From positions 124,001 through 188,000 of the forward strand of contig UQUR01000003.1 of assembly GCA_900544345.1 (NCBI GenBank): DNA of 64,000 nt, in the 5' to 3' direction. Below are positions 7,840-16,203 of this stretch, piece by piece. The notes below the pieces were generated by a model, which ran no database searches, was not told the origin of the DNA, and saw only the letters and a program-made list of their open reading frames with translations. This stretch comes from an uncultured Sutterella sp. Lineage in GTDB: Bacteria > Pseudomonadota > Gammaproteobacteria > Burkholderiales > Burkholderiaceae_F. Each line of letters opens with the position of its first letter. Position 1 is the first letter of the stretch. Made by a program: the position numbers and the translations under genes.

Positions 7840-8455
7840 TACCTTGATGTTTTTTTCTCAGTATAGTCTATCTAAAGACCTCTAACTTCGTCCTAACTTA
7901 TCAAAAAGTGTCAATGAATTAAAGAAACAGATGTGCAAAACTTAAATGAAACTCTGTGAATAACCGAATAAAAATGTGAATAACTCAGAAGTTTCATTAT
8001 TTTATAAAAAGTTATCCACATTTTTTAACAATCAATTCCCATAAAATTCCCAGAGATATAACGTAACAAATTAACAGGTTAACCATTTAAAAATAAAAGA
8101 TTTTTTAGACTTATCCACAGATATCGCAGCGCTTATTATTATGACTATTAATTTAATATAAAAAACTTCATTTAATAATCCTCATAATTCTCAGTCAATT
8201 AACCTAAATAAATTATGAAGTGGAAATCTTTGTGGATAACTTTGTGAATTACTAAGGATATATCCGATAAGTAGTTGTTATTTATAAGAAAATAAAATAA
8301 CTCTCACTATTCTGAGTCTACATTATAACTATTTGATTTAAAACGATTTTTACTTTAACAAATAATACTCAGAATAGTGATGATTAAAAAATAACCCCCT
8401 GTATTTATAGGGATTTAGAGTAATCGCTTACGGTGGATAAGTTTGTGGATAAATC
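7840..8455. other. AT-rich intergenic region with DnaA-box cluster (oriC candidate)
   Basis: This 616-bp gap between the dolP-like gene and the nucleotidase gene is strongly AT-rich and has no credible ORF. Exact DnaA boxes (TTATNCACA or complement) are at 7955-7963 (-), 7975-7983 (-), 8012-8020 (+), 8111-8119 (+), 8231-8239 (-) and 8444-8452 (-). One-mismatch copies lie at 8243-8251 and 8432-8440. Between them are long A/T runs that could serve as an unwinding element and a perfect 14-bp inverted repeat at 8304-8380. Box density is what one expects of an origin or of a DnaA-titrating locus. The flanking genes run through it in one direction, and dnaA lies about 5 kb away. Confidence 0.6.
8304..8380. 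repeat. Perfect 14-bp inverted repeat inside the DnaA-box region
   Basis: The left arm 8304-8317 (TCACTATTCTGAGT) and right arm 8367-8380 are exact reverse complements separated by 49 bp of AT-rich sequence. The spacing is too long for an intrinsic terminator. Protein-binding half-sites or cruciform arms are possible. Confidence 0.7.
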
Positions 8456-9421
8456 TTAACCTTCCTGACTTTCCATTAATTTACGCACCGAAGATTCTTT
8501 CGTTACTCCAAAAGGGATCAAAACACTGGGAACAGCATGAGCTGCAGATTGCAAATGCTGAATTTGATCATCGAAAAAGATGTGAGGTTTCAATTGCTCA
8601 AGTACAAATTGTTTAGGCATTCCATCCATTAAAAACAATTCGGCAGCGTTCATTCCCCAGCTCTTTAATGTTGTTATCAATCTCTCTTCACTGGGTGCTC
8701 CACGAGAGGTCACAATAGAAATCCTGATCACCGGTTGATAGTACGGATCCTGCTGACCTCTTCTTTGCATATCCAGTTTTTGGAAATAAGCTAATTTTTT
8801 GAAAAGTTCTGTTAAAGGACCGGCATTGTGAGGAGAATGGACATGGCGACTTTCATAATCCTGGAAACCTTCGAGCCCCGATTGTTTATATTGTTTTTCG
8901 CTGTCGTCATCAATCACAACACCGTCAAAGTCAAATGCAATCCTCAGTCCTTTGTCATTTAGATCATCCTTGGCTTGTGACGGAAGAACCAATCCAGCCG
9001 GATAACCCATTTGAGTTGCTTCGATCACACTTTTACTGTTGGCACTGAGAAAAAGTGATGCACCATAAGCTTTCATGTAAGGAAAGGTTGGTTGACCGGA
9101 AGTAAATGCGCCCCCTCGAATCGGTAACCTGTAGTGTTTACAGGAATTAAAAAAGCGCTGTCCGGACTCCGGACTGTTTCTGGAAAGGACAATGACTCTG
9201 AAAGGCTCTTCTTCTTTTGGAAAGTACTCGTTTAAGCTCAACAAACGTCTGACAAACGGGAAAGCTACGCCGGGATTGAGAGGTGTTTGAAGGTGTTTGA
9301 TCTGATAGTCTCTGTAGGCTTCTATTCCTTGATCTTCAAAGATTTTATGCTCAGTTTCAAGATCAAATAAGGCACGGCTTGATACCGCAACCACTAATTG
9401 TTCCGAACTTTGGTTTGACAT
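8456..9421 (-). CDS. Cytosolic 5'-nucleotidase
   Basis: The 321-residue product matches the bacterial 5'-nucleotidase family (5_nucleotid, PF06189), which dephosphorylates nucleoside monophosphates. Recognisable blocks are VAVSSRALFDLE at the N-terminus, RVIVLSRNSPESG, the central RIAFDFDGVVIDDDSE (the HAD-like Asp motif) and FFDDQ near the C-terminus. The length fits the family. AGGA stands 9-10 nt before the ATG. It is downstream of gyrB in the same direction, separated by about 50 bp, and is the last gene before the DnaA-box region. Confidence 0.82.
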   Translation of the reverse strand: MSNQSSEQLVVAVSSRALFDLETEHKIFEDQGIEAYRDYQIKHLQTPLNPGVAFPFVRRLLSLNEYFPKEEEPFRVIVLSRNSPESGQRFFNSCKHYRLPIRGGAFTSGQPTFPYMKAYGASLFLSANSKSVIEATQMGYPAGLVLPSQAKDDLNDKGLRIAFDFDGVVIDDDSEKQYKQSGLEGFQDYESRHVHSPHNAGPLTELFKKLAYFQKLDMQRRGQQDPYYQPVIRISIVTSRGAPSEERLITTLKSWGMNAAELFLMDGMPKQFVLEQLKPHIFFDDQIQHLQSAAHAVPSVLIPFGVTKESSVRKLMESQEG

Positions 9422-9474
9422 CAGAAGAATCCTAAAAAAGAGAAACGGGAGAATGATCTCCCGTTTCGTATTGT

Positions 9475-11964
9475 TTAAATATCGATGTTATTAACGAATA
9501 AGGCGTTATCTTCAATGAACTTTCTTCTTGGTTCAACATTGTCACCCATTAACATGGAAAAGACATTGTCAGAACTGGCTGCATCTTCTAATCGTACCCT
9601 CAGCAGGCGACGATTTTCCGGCTGCATGGTTGTTTCGGCCAACTGTTCGGCATTCATTTCCCCAAGGCCTTTGTAGCGCTGACGAGTTAAGCCAGAACTG
9701 GCTTCAGACATTAGCCATTGAATGGCTTCTTCAAAATTTTTGACCGGATGAGACTTATTCCCTCGAACAACCTTTGCCCCTTCGTTAACAATACCTTGAA
9801 GAGTTTGGGCTGTTTTAACCAGTAAAGCGTAATCAGCGGTGTTTAAGAAGTGAGCGTCCATGCGAGAGTGGCGCACGTTGCCGTAAACCATTCTTTCAAT
9901 CGACAAGTAGACTCGGTGTGTATCAGCGTCTTCTTTAGCAATAATCTTTAAATGCTTGTCACGAATTTGATCCATGAGCATCTTAGCGCTGTTTTGAGCA
10001 TTATCCAGGTTGTCCAGATTAATCTGAACACCGGCAGTAATGGCTAACAGAACTGCGCGATCAATGACAAGGCTTAATCTTTGAAGAACTTCGGAACTTT
10101 GAATGTAGCTGTCAGCTAAATTTTCAAGTTCTGTTCCCCAAATTTTTTCTCCTTTTTCAAACGCCTCTTGGCTGCGGTAGAGCTCTGCATCCTTAAGAGC
10201 AATCTCTAAAATGACCTTATTGTATTCGTGGTCATCCTTCACGTAGATATCTTTTTTATTGACCGTGATCTTATAGAGAGGCGGTTGAGCAATATAAACG
10301 TAGCCTCTTTCGATCAAGGGCGTCATCTGACGGTAGAAGAATGTCAAAAGTAAAGTGGAGATGTGCGCACCGTCCACGTCAGCATCGGTCATGATAATAA
10401 TGCGTTGATATCTCAATTTTTCGATATCAAAATCCTTACCGATGCTGCAGCCCAAAGCTAAAGCAAGCGTTCTGACCTGCTCACTGTCGAGGAGCTTCTC
10501 ATGTGACGCTTTCTCTACATTAAGAATCTTGCCTCTGAGAGGTAAAATTGCCTGATTTTTACGGTTTCGTCCGGTTTTGGCCGATCCCCCTGCTGAATCC
10601 CCTTCCACGAGGAATAATTCACTTAAAGCCGGATTTTTTTCCTGACAGTCAGCCAGTTTACCGGGCAATGAGCCGGACATTAACACTGATTTTCTGCTCA
10701 TATCCCGTGCTTTTCTTGCAGCTTCACGTGCACGGGAGGCGGCTACGATTTTTTCGCAAATAGCATGAGCTTCAACAGGATTTTCATCCAAAAAGCTGGC
10801 AAGCTCGGTGTTGATAACGTCTTCGACAGCCGGGCGCACTTCACTGGAAACAAGTTTATCCTTGGTTTGTGAGCTGAATTTCGGCTGAGGCACCTTGACT
10901 GAGAGAATACAGGTCAAGCCTTCTCTCATATCTTCACCATCAATATCGTTTTTCAGCTTCTTATCCAAGCCTTCCTTTGAAATGTAATTTTTGATTACGC
11001 GAGTCATGGCGCTTCTTAGGCCTGTGACGTGCGTTCCTCCGTCTTTTTGAGGAATATTGTTTGTGTAGGCTGTAAGACGTTCGTTATAGGTATCGTTCCA
11101 CTGCATGGAGACTTCAACTGTCACAGGGACACCTTGAGACTCCACTGTTTTTAATGCATAAAAAGGTGTTTTATGCAAAACGACACGGTTTTGGTTGATA
11201 AATTCAACAAAACCTCTGACACCTCCTTGAGCGTGGAACCGTTCCTCTTTTCCCGTTCTTTGATCAAGCAATAAGATATTGACTCCCGAATTCAGGAAAG
11301 AGAGTTCACGCAAGCGCTCTGATAAGCGCTCGAAGCTAAAAGTGATGTCTGAAAAAATTTCTTTATCAGGGTAAAAATGTACCAGCGTTCCCCGTTTATC
11401 CGTTTGTCCTAAATCTGACATCGGAGAAACTTCCACCGGGCCGTTAACGGTTTGCAGAACCTCTATCTTACGATTGATCAGTTTGCCACGTTCAAACTCA
11501 AGAAAATGGATCCTGTTTTCGCGATAAACCGTAAGTTTGAGCCATGTGGACAGTGCATTGACACAAGAAACACCGACTCCGTGTAAACCGCCGGAGATTT
11601 TGTAACTGTTTTCTGAAAACTTACCGCCGGCATGCAACTCGGTGAGCGCAATTTCCGCTGCACTGCGTTTCGGTTCATGCTTATCATCCATTTTGATATC
11701 AGTAGGAATGCCTCTTCCATTATCTTCAATCGAAACAGAACCGTCTGTATGCAGGGTGACAATAATCTCATCAGCAAAGCCGGCAAGAGCTTCGTCAATC
11801 GAATTATCTACGACTTCATAAATCAGGTGATGTAAACCGGAACCATCAGCGGTGTCACCGATGTACATACCCGGGCGTTTTCTTACGGCTTCAAGGCCTT
11901 CCAACACCACAATAGCAGCAGCACCGTAGTCATTAGGATTGAGGGTTTTGTCAGCTTCACTCAT
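9475..11964 (-). CDS. gyrB: DNA gyrase subunit B
   Basis: The 829-residue ATPase subunit of DNA gyrase introduces negative supercoils together with GyrA. The GHKL ATPase domain shows EVVDNSIDEALAG and the glycine loops (ISGGLHGVGVSCVNALS). The TOPRIM domain shows EGDSAGGSAKTGRNRKNQA and the metal-binding TDADVDGAH. The C-terminal tail contains RYKGLGEMNAEQLAETTM, the GyrA-contact region. The roughly 165-residue insert typical of Gram-negative GyrB is present. It is third in a dnaA-dnaN-gyrB run on the minus strand; recF is absent, as usual in betaproteobacteria. Confidence 0.98.
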   Translation of the reverse strand: MSEADKTLNPNDYGAAAIVVLEGLEAVRKRPGMYIGDTADGSGLHHLIYEVVDNSIDEALAGFADEIIVTLHTDGSVSIEDNGRGIPTDIKMDDKHEPKRSAAEIALTELHAGGKFSENSYKISGGLHGVGVSCVNALSTWLKLTVYRENRIHFLEFERGKLINRKIEVLQTVNGPVEVSPMSDLGQTDKRGTLVHFYPDKEIFSDITFSFERLSERLRELSFLNSGVNILLLDQRTGKEERFHAQGGVRGFVEFINQNRVVLHKTPFYALKTVESQGVPVTVEVSMQWNDTYNERLTAYTNNIPQKDGGTHVTGLRSAMTRVIKNYISKEGLDKKLKNDIDGEDMREGLTCILSVKVPQPKFSSQTKDKLVSSEVRPAVEDVINTELASFLDENPVEAHAICEKIVAASRAREAARKARDMSRKSVLMSGSLPGKLADCQEKNPALSELFLVEGDSAGGSAKTGRNRKNQAILPLRGKILNVEKASHEKLLDSEQVRTLALALGCSIGKDFDIEKLRYQRIIIMTDADVDGAHISTLLLTFFYRQMTPLIERGYVYIAQPPLYKITVNKKDIYVKDDHEYNKVILEIALKDAELYRSQEAFEKGEKIWGTELENLADSYIQSSEVLQRLSLVIDRAVLLAITAGVQINLDNLDNAQNSAKMLMDQIRDKHLKIIAKEDADTHRVYLSIERMVYGNVRHSRMDAHFLNTADYALLVKTAQTLQGIVNEGAKVVRGNKSHPVKNFEEAIQWLMSEASSGLTRQRYKGLGEMNAEQLAETTMQPENRRLLRVRLEDAASSDNVFSMLMGDNVEPRRKFIEDNALFVNNIDI

Positions 11965-12035
11965 AGGTTAATTCTCTTAATTTTCAAAAAAATCAGTCGC
12001 TAATTTATCAAAAAAGTCGGTTCTTAATTGTTACT

Positions 12036-12067
12036 ACACCCGCCCCAATATGACTTAGGACGGGTGT
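12036..12067 (-). terminator. Hairpin after dnaN
   Basis: On the minus strand, arms 12067-12055 and 12048-12036 form a 13-bp stem (ACACCCG outer part, two G-U pairs inside) with a 6-nt loop. The plus-strand RNA would have A-C mismatches, so the structure is specific to minus transcripts. No good T-tract follows, so partial termination or mRNA 3'-end stabilisation between dnaN and gyrB is possible. Confidence 0.5.
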
Positions 12068-12100
12068 GTAATTCGAAAGCTGATGCCGCGCATTCACCCA

Positions 12101-13219
12101 TTAGGTGCGCATCGGCATAACAACGTACTTGAACGAAGAATTGTCCGGCATGGTAATGAGCATGGCTCCTGTGTTGCTATGCAAAGCAAACTGGACTTCC
12201 TCGCTTCTTAAGTTGTTTAAGACATCTTGCAGATAGAGGAGATTAAAGCCGATTTCAATATCAATTCCGTTGTAATCAATATCTAACACATCTTTAGCTT
12301 CTTCTTGGTCCGAATTGGTACTTTGAATGGTTAAAGTACCATTTTTCAGTTCCCACTTCACTCCGCGAAGCTTCGCATTGGCCAAAATAGCCGTGCGCTT
12401 CAACGCACCCAGAAGGACATCACGTTTGATGACAAAGATATTGTTATTGTTAACGGGAATTACTCGGTTGTAATCCGGGAATTTACCTTCAACCAATTTG
12501 GATGACAAGGTAATATTGCCCCAGGTAATGCGAATTTCCGTTTCAGAAATAGCAATAGTGATTGCCTCTTCGTTATCAGGAATTAAGCGAAGCATTTCCA
12601 TGACCGTGCGGCGAGGTACGATGCACTGTACGTTCTGAGCAAGAGGAGCCTCTAACTTACCTTCGCAATAGGCCAGACGATGTCCGTCGGTCGTAACCAC
12701 TCGAATGACATCCCCTTCAATTGACAACAGCATACCGTTGAGGAAATAACGAATATCCTGTTGGGCCATTGAGAAATGGACTAATTGAAGCAGATGACGT
12801 AATTGATTGGCCGCAATAGTGAAACTCTGAGAAAACTGAGCTTGGGGTCTGTTCGGAAATTCATCTGCAGGTAAAGTATTCAGTCTGAATGTACTTTTAC
12901 CTTGCTTTAGTTCAACCGTGGGATCGGATTGATTCGGTTGGGACAGTGTTACTTCAGAGCCGTGATTTAAGGCGCTGATTAAACTTTGCAACTTTGCAGC
13001 ATCCACAGTGACGCTGATATCAGGACCTTCAGCACCGATATCAGCGAAGGTCTTGATCTCAATATCCAGATCGGTAGCCGTAAAATCAACTCGAGTGCCT
13101 ACTTTAGAAATCAAAATATTGGACAAAATAGGCAACGTCTGGCGTTGTTTACCGACAATACCACTGACAGCTTGGACCGGAGTTGCAAAAGCTTCTCGCG
13201 GGCTCTTGATGATTAGCAT
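12101..13219 (-). CDS. dnaN: DNA polymerase III subunit beta (sliding clamp)
   Basis: This encodes the 372-residue beta clamp. The hallmark VSGIVGKQRQTLPILSNILI is near residues 19-38, followed by three clamp domains; the C-terminus YVVMPMRT matches the family ending. I choose ATG 13219, which has AGGA 7-8 nt upstream and gives the usual clamp length. The frame extends to a start at 13273 and another ATG at 13225, but these lack family-like N-terminal sequence. It follows dnaA by about 110 bp on the same strand. Confidence 0.96.
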   Translation of the reverse strand: MLIIKSPREAFATPVQAVSGIVGKQRQTLPILSNILISKVGTRVDFTATDLDIEIKTFADIGAEGPDISVTVDAAKLQSLISALNHGSEVTLSQPNQSDPTVELKQGKSTFRLNTLPADEFPNRPQAQFSQSFTIAANQLRHLLQLVHFSMAQQDIRYFLNGMLLSIEGDVIRVVTTDGHRLAYCEGKLEAPLAQNVQCIVPRRTVMEMLRLIPDNEEAITIAISETEIRITWGNITLSSKLVEGKFPDYNRVIPVNNNNIFVIKRDVLLGALKRTAILANAKLRGVKWELKNGTLTIQSTNSDQEEAKDVLDIDYNGIDIEIGFNLLYLQDVLNNLRSEEVQFALHSNTGAMLITMPDNSSFKYVVMPMRT

Positions 13220-13328
13220 TCCCATATCCTTTAAAAGAATTAGAAACGGATACTCTATCCGCTGTTTAACCACTCCATTTTAGTGGATTTTCTATTGATT
13301 TGGTGCGACAAGCGAACCCGGTTTTAAC

Positions 13329-14672
13329 CTAATTTTTTAACATCTGTTCAAGAACGTGAATTTGATAATTCAGATCCTTATCTTTTGCCCGTGCATCGGT
13401 AATTTTTTTCACACCGTGCAACACAGTGGTATGGTCTCTTTTACCGAAGCGTTCCCCGATTTCAGCCAGACTGCTTTGAGTTAATTCTTTGCACAGATAC
13501 ATCGCAACCTGCCGGGGTACAGCAATCTTTTTAACTCTTGTTTTTGAGTACATGTCAGCCAGGGAAATTTTGAAATATTCAGCGACAGCACCTTGAATGC
13601 GTTCCACAGTCAATTGAGCGGTAGAGGCTACTAACATACCCTGCAGGGCTTCTCTGGCTTTTTCAACGGTTAAACGCTCTTCATTGCTAAATCTTGAAAA
13701 TGCGATAACACAGTTAAGAGCCCCTTCCAGTTCTCGGACATTGCTTTTAAGGTGACGAGCAATAAAGTAAGCTACATCGTCCGGTAAATCAAAGTGTTGA
13801 GCTAAAGATTTCTTTTGCAAAATAGCTACTCTGGTCTCGAGTTCCGGAGGTTCAACCTCTACGGATAAGCCGGATGTAAAACGTGAAATCAGTCTTTCAT
13901 CCATGTCTTTGAGACTTCTGGCATAAGTATCGCTTGTAAAGATGATTTGTTTGCCGTGAGGGACCAGTTTTTCAAAGACTTCAAAAAGTTTTTGCTGAAT
14001 CTGTCTTTTTCCTCCCAGGTACTGAATATCATCAATAAAGAGTGCATCCAGATTTTGGTACTTATGATCAAAAGCCGAGTAATTATTTTCTCTTACTGCT
14101 GTTGTGAAATCATTAATAAATGTTTGAGTCCCCACGCAAAGGATTCGAGCGTCAGGATTATTTTTTAACATTTGGTTGCCGACAGCATGCATGAGGTGCG
14201 TTTTGCCTAAGCCGACCCCGCCGTAAATAAATAGGGGGTTATAGTTTTTTCCGGGATTGTCGCTAACACTTCTGGCAGCCACATAAGCCAATTGATTAGA
14301 GGAGCCGGCAACAAAATTTTCGAATGTTTGCTGTGCTCGGAGCCCGCAAGCGTATGCCTGATCTGAAATAGAAGTCTCTTCTTTGGTGGCCGGAACCAAC
14401 TTCAGTTGACTTTGTGCCGGCTCTACCTGTCCTTCAGTTTGCAAATATCGAACAGTAACAACATCATGAGCAACAGAAGAGGCAACAGAAGCAATCATTG
14501 CGTCGAAATGCGCCTCAATTGTTTCAATCGCCTGTAAGGTTTTATGACCCAAAATAAGAATATGATTTTTTTCATCCCAATTGATACAGGAAAGGGTTTT
14601 GATCCAACGATCAAAATCCTGCGGTTTCATGATGCTCGATAACTGTATCAAGCACTGTTCCCAGAAGTTCAT
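13329..14672 (-). CDS. dnaA: Chromosomal replication initiator protein DnaA
   Basis: The 447-residue initiator binds DnaA boxes and melts oriC. Domain I (MNFWEQCLIQLSS) is followed by a short linker, then the AAA+ domain with Walker A GGVGLGKTH and Walker B LFIDDIQYLGG. Domain IV carries the DNA-binding signature EIGERFGKRDHTTVLHGVKK. I place the start at ATG 14672 because GGAG stands about 8 nt upstream; the upstream in-frame TTG (14687) would overlap that site. dnaA faces away from rpmH across a 623-bp gap, the classical origin-region arrangement. Confidence 0.97.
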   Translation of the reverse strand: MNFWEQCLIQLSSIMKPQDFDRWIKTLSCINWDEKNHILILGHKTLQAIETIEAHFDAMIASVASSVAHDVVTVRYLQTEGQVEPAQSQLKLVPATKEETSISDQAYACGLRAQQTFENFVAGSSNQLAYVAARSVSDNPGKNYNPLFIYGGVGLGKTHLMHAVGNQMLKNNPDARILCVGTQTFINDFTTAVRENNYSAFDHKYQNLDALFIDDIQYLGGKRQIQQKLFEVFEKLVPHGKQIIFTSDTYARSLKDMDERLISRFTSGLSVEVEPPELETRVAILQKKSLAQHFDLPDDVAYFIARHLKSNVRELEGALNCVIAFSRFSNEERLTVEKAREALQGMLVASTAQLTVERIQGAVAEYFKISLADMYSKTRVKKIAVPRQVAMYLCKELTQSSLAEIGERFGKRDHTTVLHGVKKITDARAKDKDLNYQIHVLEQMLKN

Positions 14673-14723
14673 ACAAACACTCCACAAACGGTCTATTACA
14701 GATGAATTAGCAGTAGACCAATC

Positions 14724-14777
14724 AATTTGCTTATAAAGATTGACTCACTAGATTTAATAGCTGTCAATAAGCAAATT
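14724..14777. repeat. Imperfect palindrome upstream of dnaA
   Basis: The arms 14724-14734 (AATTTGCTTAT) and 14767-14777 are exact 11-bp reverse complements. Inner TTGAC (14740-14744) and GTCAA (14763-14767) extend the symmetry with a 5-nt offset. It ends about 50 bp before the dnaA start and overlaps a minus-strand TTGACA, so it may be an operator over a dnaA promoter. Confidence 0.55.
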
Positions 14778-14793
14778 CAGTATTTAATCGTTC

Positions 14794-14839
14794 ATCTTTC
14801 ACTGAGACTAAAATAGCATTCAAAATTAAGGTGAAAGAT
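14794..14839. repeat. 9-bp inverted repeat upstream of dnaA
   Basis: ATCTTTCAC at 14794-14802 and its exact complement at 14831-14839 are separated by 28 bp of AT-rich sequence. Together with the palindrome next to it, it suggests a structured or protein-bound dnaA control region. Confidence 0.45.
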
Positions 14840-14899
14840 ATAATTTATCTATTGATTTCAACGTATTAACGATCTTTGTGCTGATAATAGTTGAAACGA

Positions 14900-14931
14900 A
14901 AAAGCCTCCTGCATGAACGGAAGCTTTTTTT
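14900..14931. terminator. Terminator-like hairpin in the dnaA-rpmH gap
   Basis: Arms 14900-14909 and 14919-14928 pair over 10 bp with one mismatch. The loop has 9 nt, a T7 run follows on the plus strand, and an A-rich run precedes it. No annotated plus-strand gene ends here, so it either insulates dnaA from rpmH-side transcription or ends an unannotated short RNA. Confidence 0.55.
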
Positions 14932-14992
14932 CATTGTACTGATAAAAGTCAGCTTTGTTTTTGACTGCTTGCTTAAAAAATAAGCACAAAAT

Positions 14993-15001
14993 TGTGGATA
15001 A
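14993..15001 (-). promoter_or_regulatory. DnaA box
   Basis: TGTGGATAA, the exact complement of TTATCCACA, borders an A/T-rich run. It is the only exact box I see between dnaA and rpmH. Confidence 0.7.
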
Positions 15002-15141
15002 CTCAAAATATTTTCTATTAAGGTAAAAAAAACACAAAATATTGGATAAAAATTTTTTTTATCTAAACCTAGTATTTTTCCTACTGACAAAAGTCTCTAA
15101 GTGTGCTTCAGGACGAAATAGGGGGTTGAAAGGAAAAAAAC

Positions 15142-15171
15142 TTGACAAAACATAGGGTTTTGATGTGTAAT
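15142..15171 (+). promoter_or_regulatory. Sigma-70 type promoter of rpmH
   Basis: A consensus TTGACA at 15142-15147 is followed after 18 bp by TGTAAT at 15166-15171, giving a leader of about 120 nt before rpmH. It is the best promoter match on this side of the gap. Confidence 0.7.
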
Positions 15172-15295
15172 ACCATGTTTTTCACGGATCTGTATGCTCT
15201 TCATAAGAGGGGATCGGGAAGGGTCTGTGCTTGAGGATCGAAATTACGGTCCTTATTGATTTTAAATATCAAATACTTTTTAAGGATTTGTCGTC

Positions 15296-15436
15296 ATGGC
15301 TACCAAACGTACTTATCAACCGTCTAAGGTCAAGCGCGCTCGTACGCATGGCTTCTTGGTTCGCAGTCGTACCAAGGGCGGTCGTCGTGTCCTGGCTGCT
15401 CGTCGCGCCAAGGGTCGTCACGTTCTCGCTCTCTAA
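15296..15436 (+). CDS. rpmH: 50S ribosomal protein L34
   Basis: The 46-residue, strongly basic protein reads MATKRTYQPSKVKRARTHGF at its start and continues with the L34 signature (RTKGGRRVLAARRAKGR). It has two extra N-terminal residues (Ala-Thr) compared with the usual MKRT start. AAGGA lies 9-10 nt before the ATG. L34 is a structural protein of the large subunit. The gene precedes rnpA by about 30 bp as in nearly all bacteria, so L34 and RNase P protein are made from one message. Strong codon bias fits high expression. Confidence 0.97.
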   Translation: MATKRTYQPSKVKRARTHGFLVRSRTKGGRRVLAARRAKGRHVLAL

Positions 15437-15467
15437 TTTCCAGAGAGTCTCACGGCGGACGATAGCC

Positions 15468-15953
15468 GTGAATGTTGCGGTTAAGAAACCGAATGGGCTG
15501 CCTCGAAGTATCCGTTTGATAAAATCAACGGAGTTCGGGGCGGTTTTGTCTGCAAATAAAACAAAATTAATTCGGAGTTATTCGGATTTTTTTTCTGTTT
15601 CAGCGCTCAAAACTGATAACGTTGGCTGTATACGTTTTGGTTTTACAGTTGGAAAGCAAAACGCTCACCTATCAGTAGAAAGAGCTATGGTTAAAAGACT
15701 GTTAAGGGAAAAGGCCCGTCAGTCTCGTTTAATCCTGCTCAATGCGTTAGAAGGTCGAAAATATGGTCTTGATATCAATTTCCGGCTTAAAAGAAAATTA
15801 CCTGTTTGCAGCTTAAACGGTCTTAGTAAAAAGGCCAGAAAAAAAATGATTCAAAGCGATATTGATAGGCTTTTTGACTATTTTGTCTCAAAGGTATCCT
15901 ATCAAAGGGCAGGGGATGCAGAGTTTGTCAAAAATTCTGATTGCTGTCATTAG
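15468..15953 (+). CDS. rnpA: Ribonuclease P protein component
   Basis: The basic protein subunit of RNase P binds the precursor-tRNA leader. The FGFTVGKQNAHLSVERAMVKRLLRE region (residues about 60-84) carries the family RNR-like helix, here with RAMVKR. At 161 residues it is longer than the usual 110-130, with a Lys-rich C-terminal extension. The open frame continues upstream through rpmH in another frame. I choose GTG 15468, which leaves ten residues before the family motif LPRSIRL; there is only a weak GGCGGA upstream. The 3' end overlaps yidD by 38 bp. Confidence 0.85.
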   Translation: MNVAVKKPNGLPRSIRLIKSTEFGAVLSANKTKLIRSYSDFFSVSALKTDNVGCIRFGFTVGKQNAHLSVERAMVKRLLREKARQSRLILLNALEGRKYGLDINFRLKRKLPVCSLNGLSKKARKKMIQSDIDRLFDYFVSKVSYQRAGDAEFVKNSDCCH

Positions 15954-16167
15954 GCTCTACCAGGTGACATTGTCTCCTTGGATGGGCAGAGAGTGCAGAT
16001 TCTATCCAACGTGCTCTCAATACTCTATAGAGGCTATCAAACGCTTTGGACCGCTTAAGGGAAGTTGGTTGATGGTGGCGCGTATTGTTCGCTGCAACCC
16101 TTGGGGAGGTCATGGATTTGATCCGGTTCCTGAATCTTTTCGGTGGTTTCCTTGGAAAAACAACTGA
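15916..16167 (+). CDS. yidD: Membrane protein insertion efficiency factor YidD
   Basis: This encodes an 83-residue YidD family protein. The block LYQVTLSPWMGRECRFYPTCSQYS with its conserved Cys and the WGGHGFDPVP ending are diagnostic. It is membrane-associated and is thought to aid YidC-dependent insertion. The start within the open frame is chosen at ATG 15916, preceded by AGGGG at very short spacing; TTG 15925 is an alternative. It overlaps the 3' end of rnpA and lies 36 bp before yidC, the conserved rpmH-rnpA-yidD-yidC order. Confidence 0.9.
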   Translation: MQSLSKILIAVIRLYQVTLSPWMGRECRFYPTCSQYSIEAIKRFGPLKGSWLMVARIVRCNPWGGHGFDPVPESFRWFPWKNN

Positions 16168-16203
16168 TTTTTCATCATTTCAACAATAGATAAGAGAGTC
16201 CAT

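Larger units (their letters stand above)
14673..15295. other. dnaA-rpmH intergenic region (classical origin position)
   Basis: A 623-bp divergent gap with no convincing ORF. Reading from dnaA: an imperfect palindrome at 14724-14777, a second inverted repeat at 14794-14839, a terminator-like hairpin at 14900-14931, one exact DnaA box at 14993-15001 (-), an A/T-rich stretch at about 15001-15075, and the rpmH promoter at 15142-15171. Transcription polarity switches here, minus to the left and plus to the right, as expected at a replication origin, yet only one exact DnaA box is present. Confidence 0.6.

Noticed and set aside
14866..15090. 74-codon minus-strand ORF in the dnaA-rpmH gap
   Set aside because: It lies in AT-rich regulatory DNA, spans the orphan terminator and DnaA box, has no ribosome binding site and has low-complexity composition.
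15231..15467. N-terminal extension of the rnpA frame through rpmH
   Set aside because: The frame is open only because it overlaps rpmH; the L34 gene in another frame accounts for the sequence, and RnpA homologues begin just before LPRSIRL.
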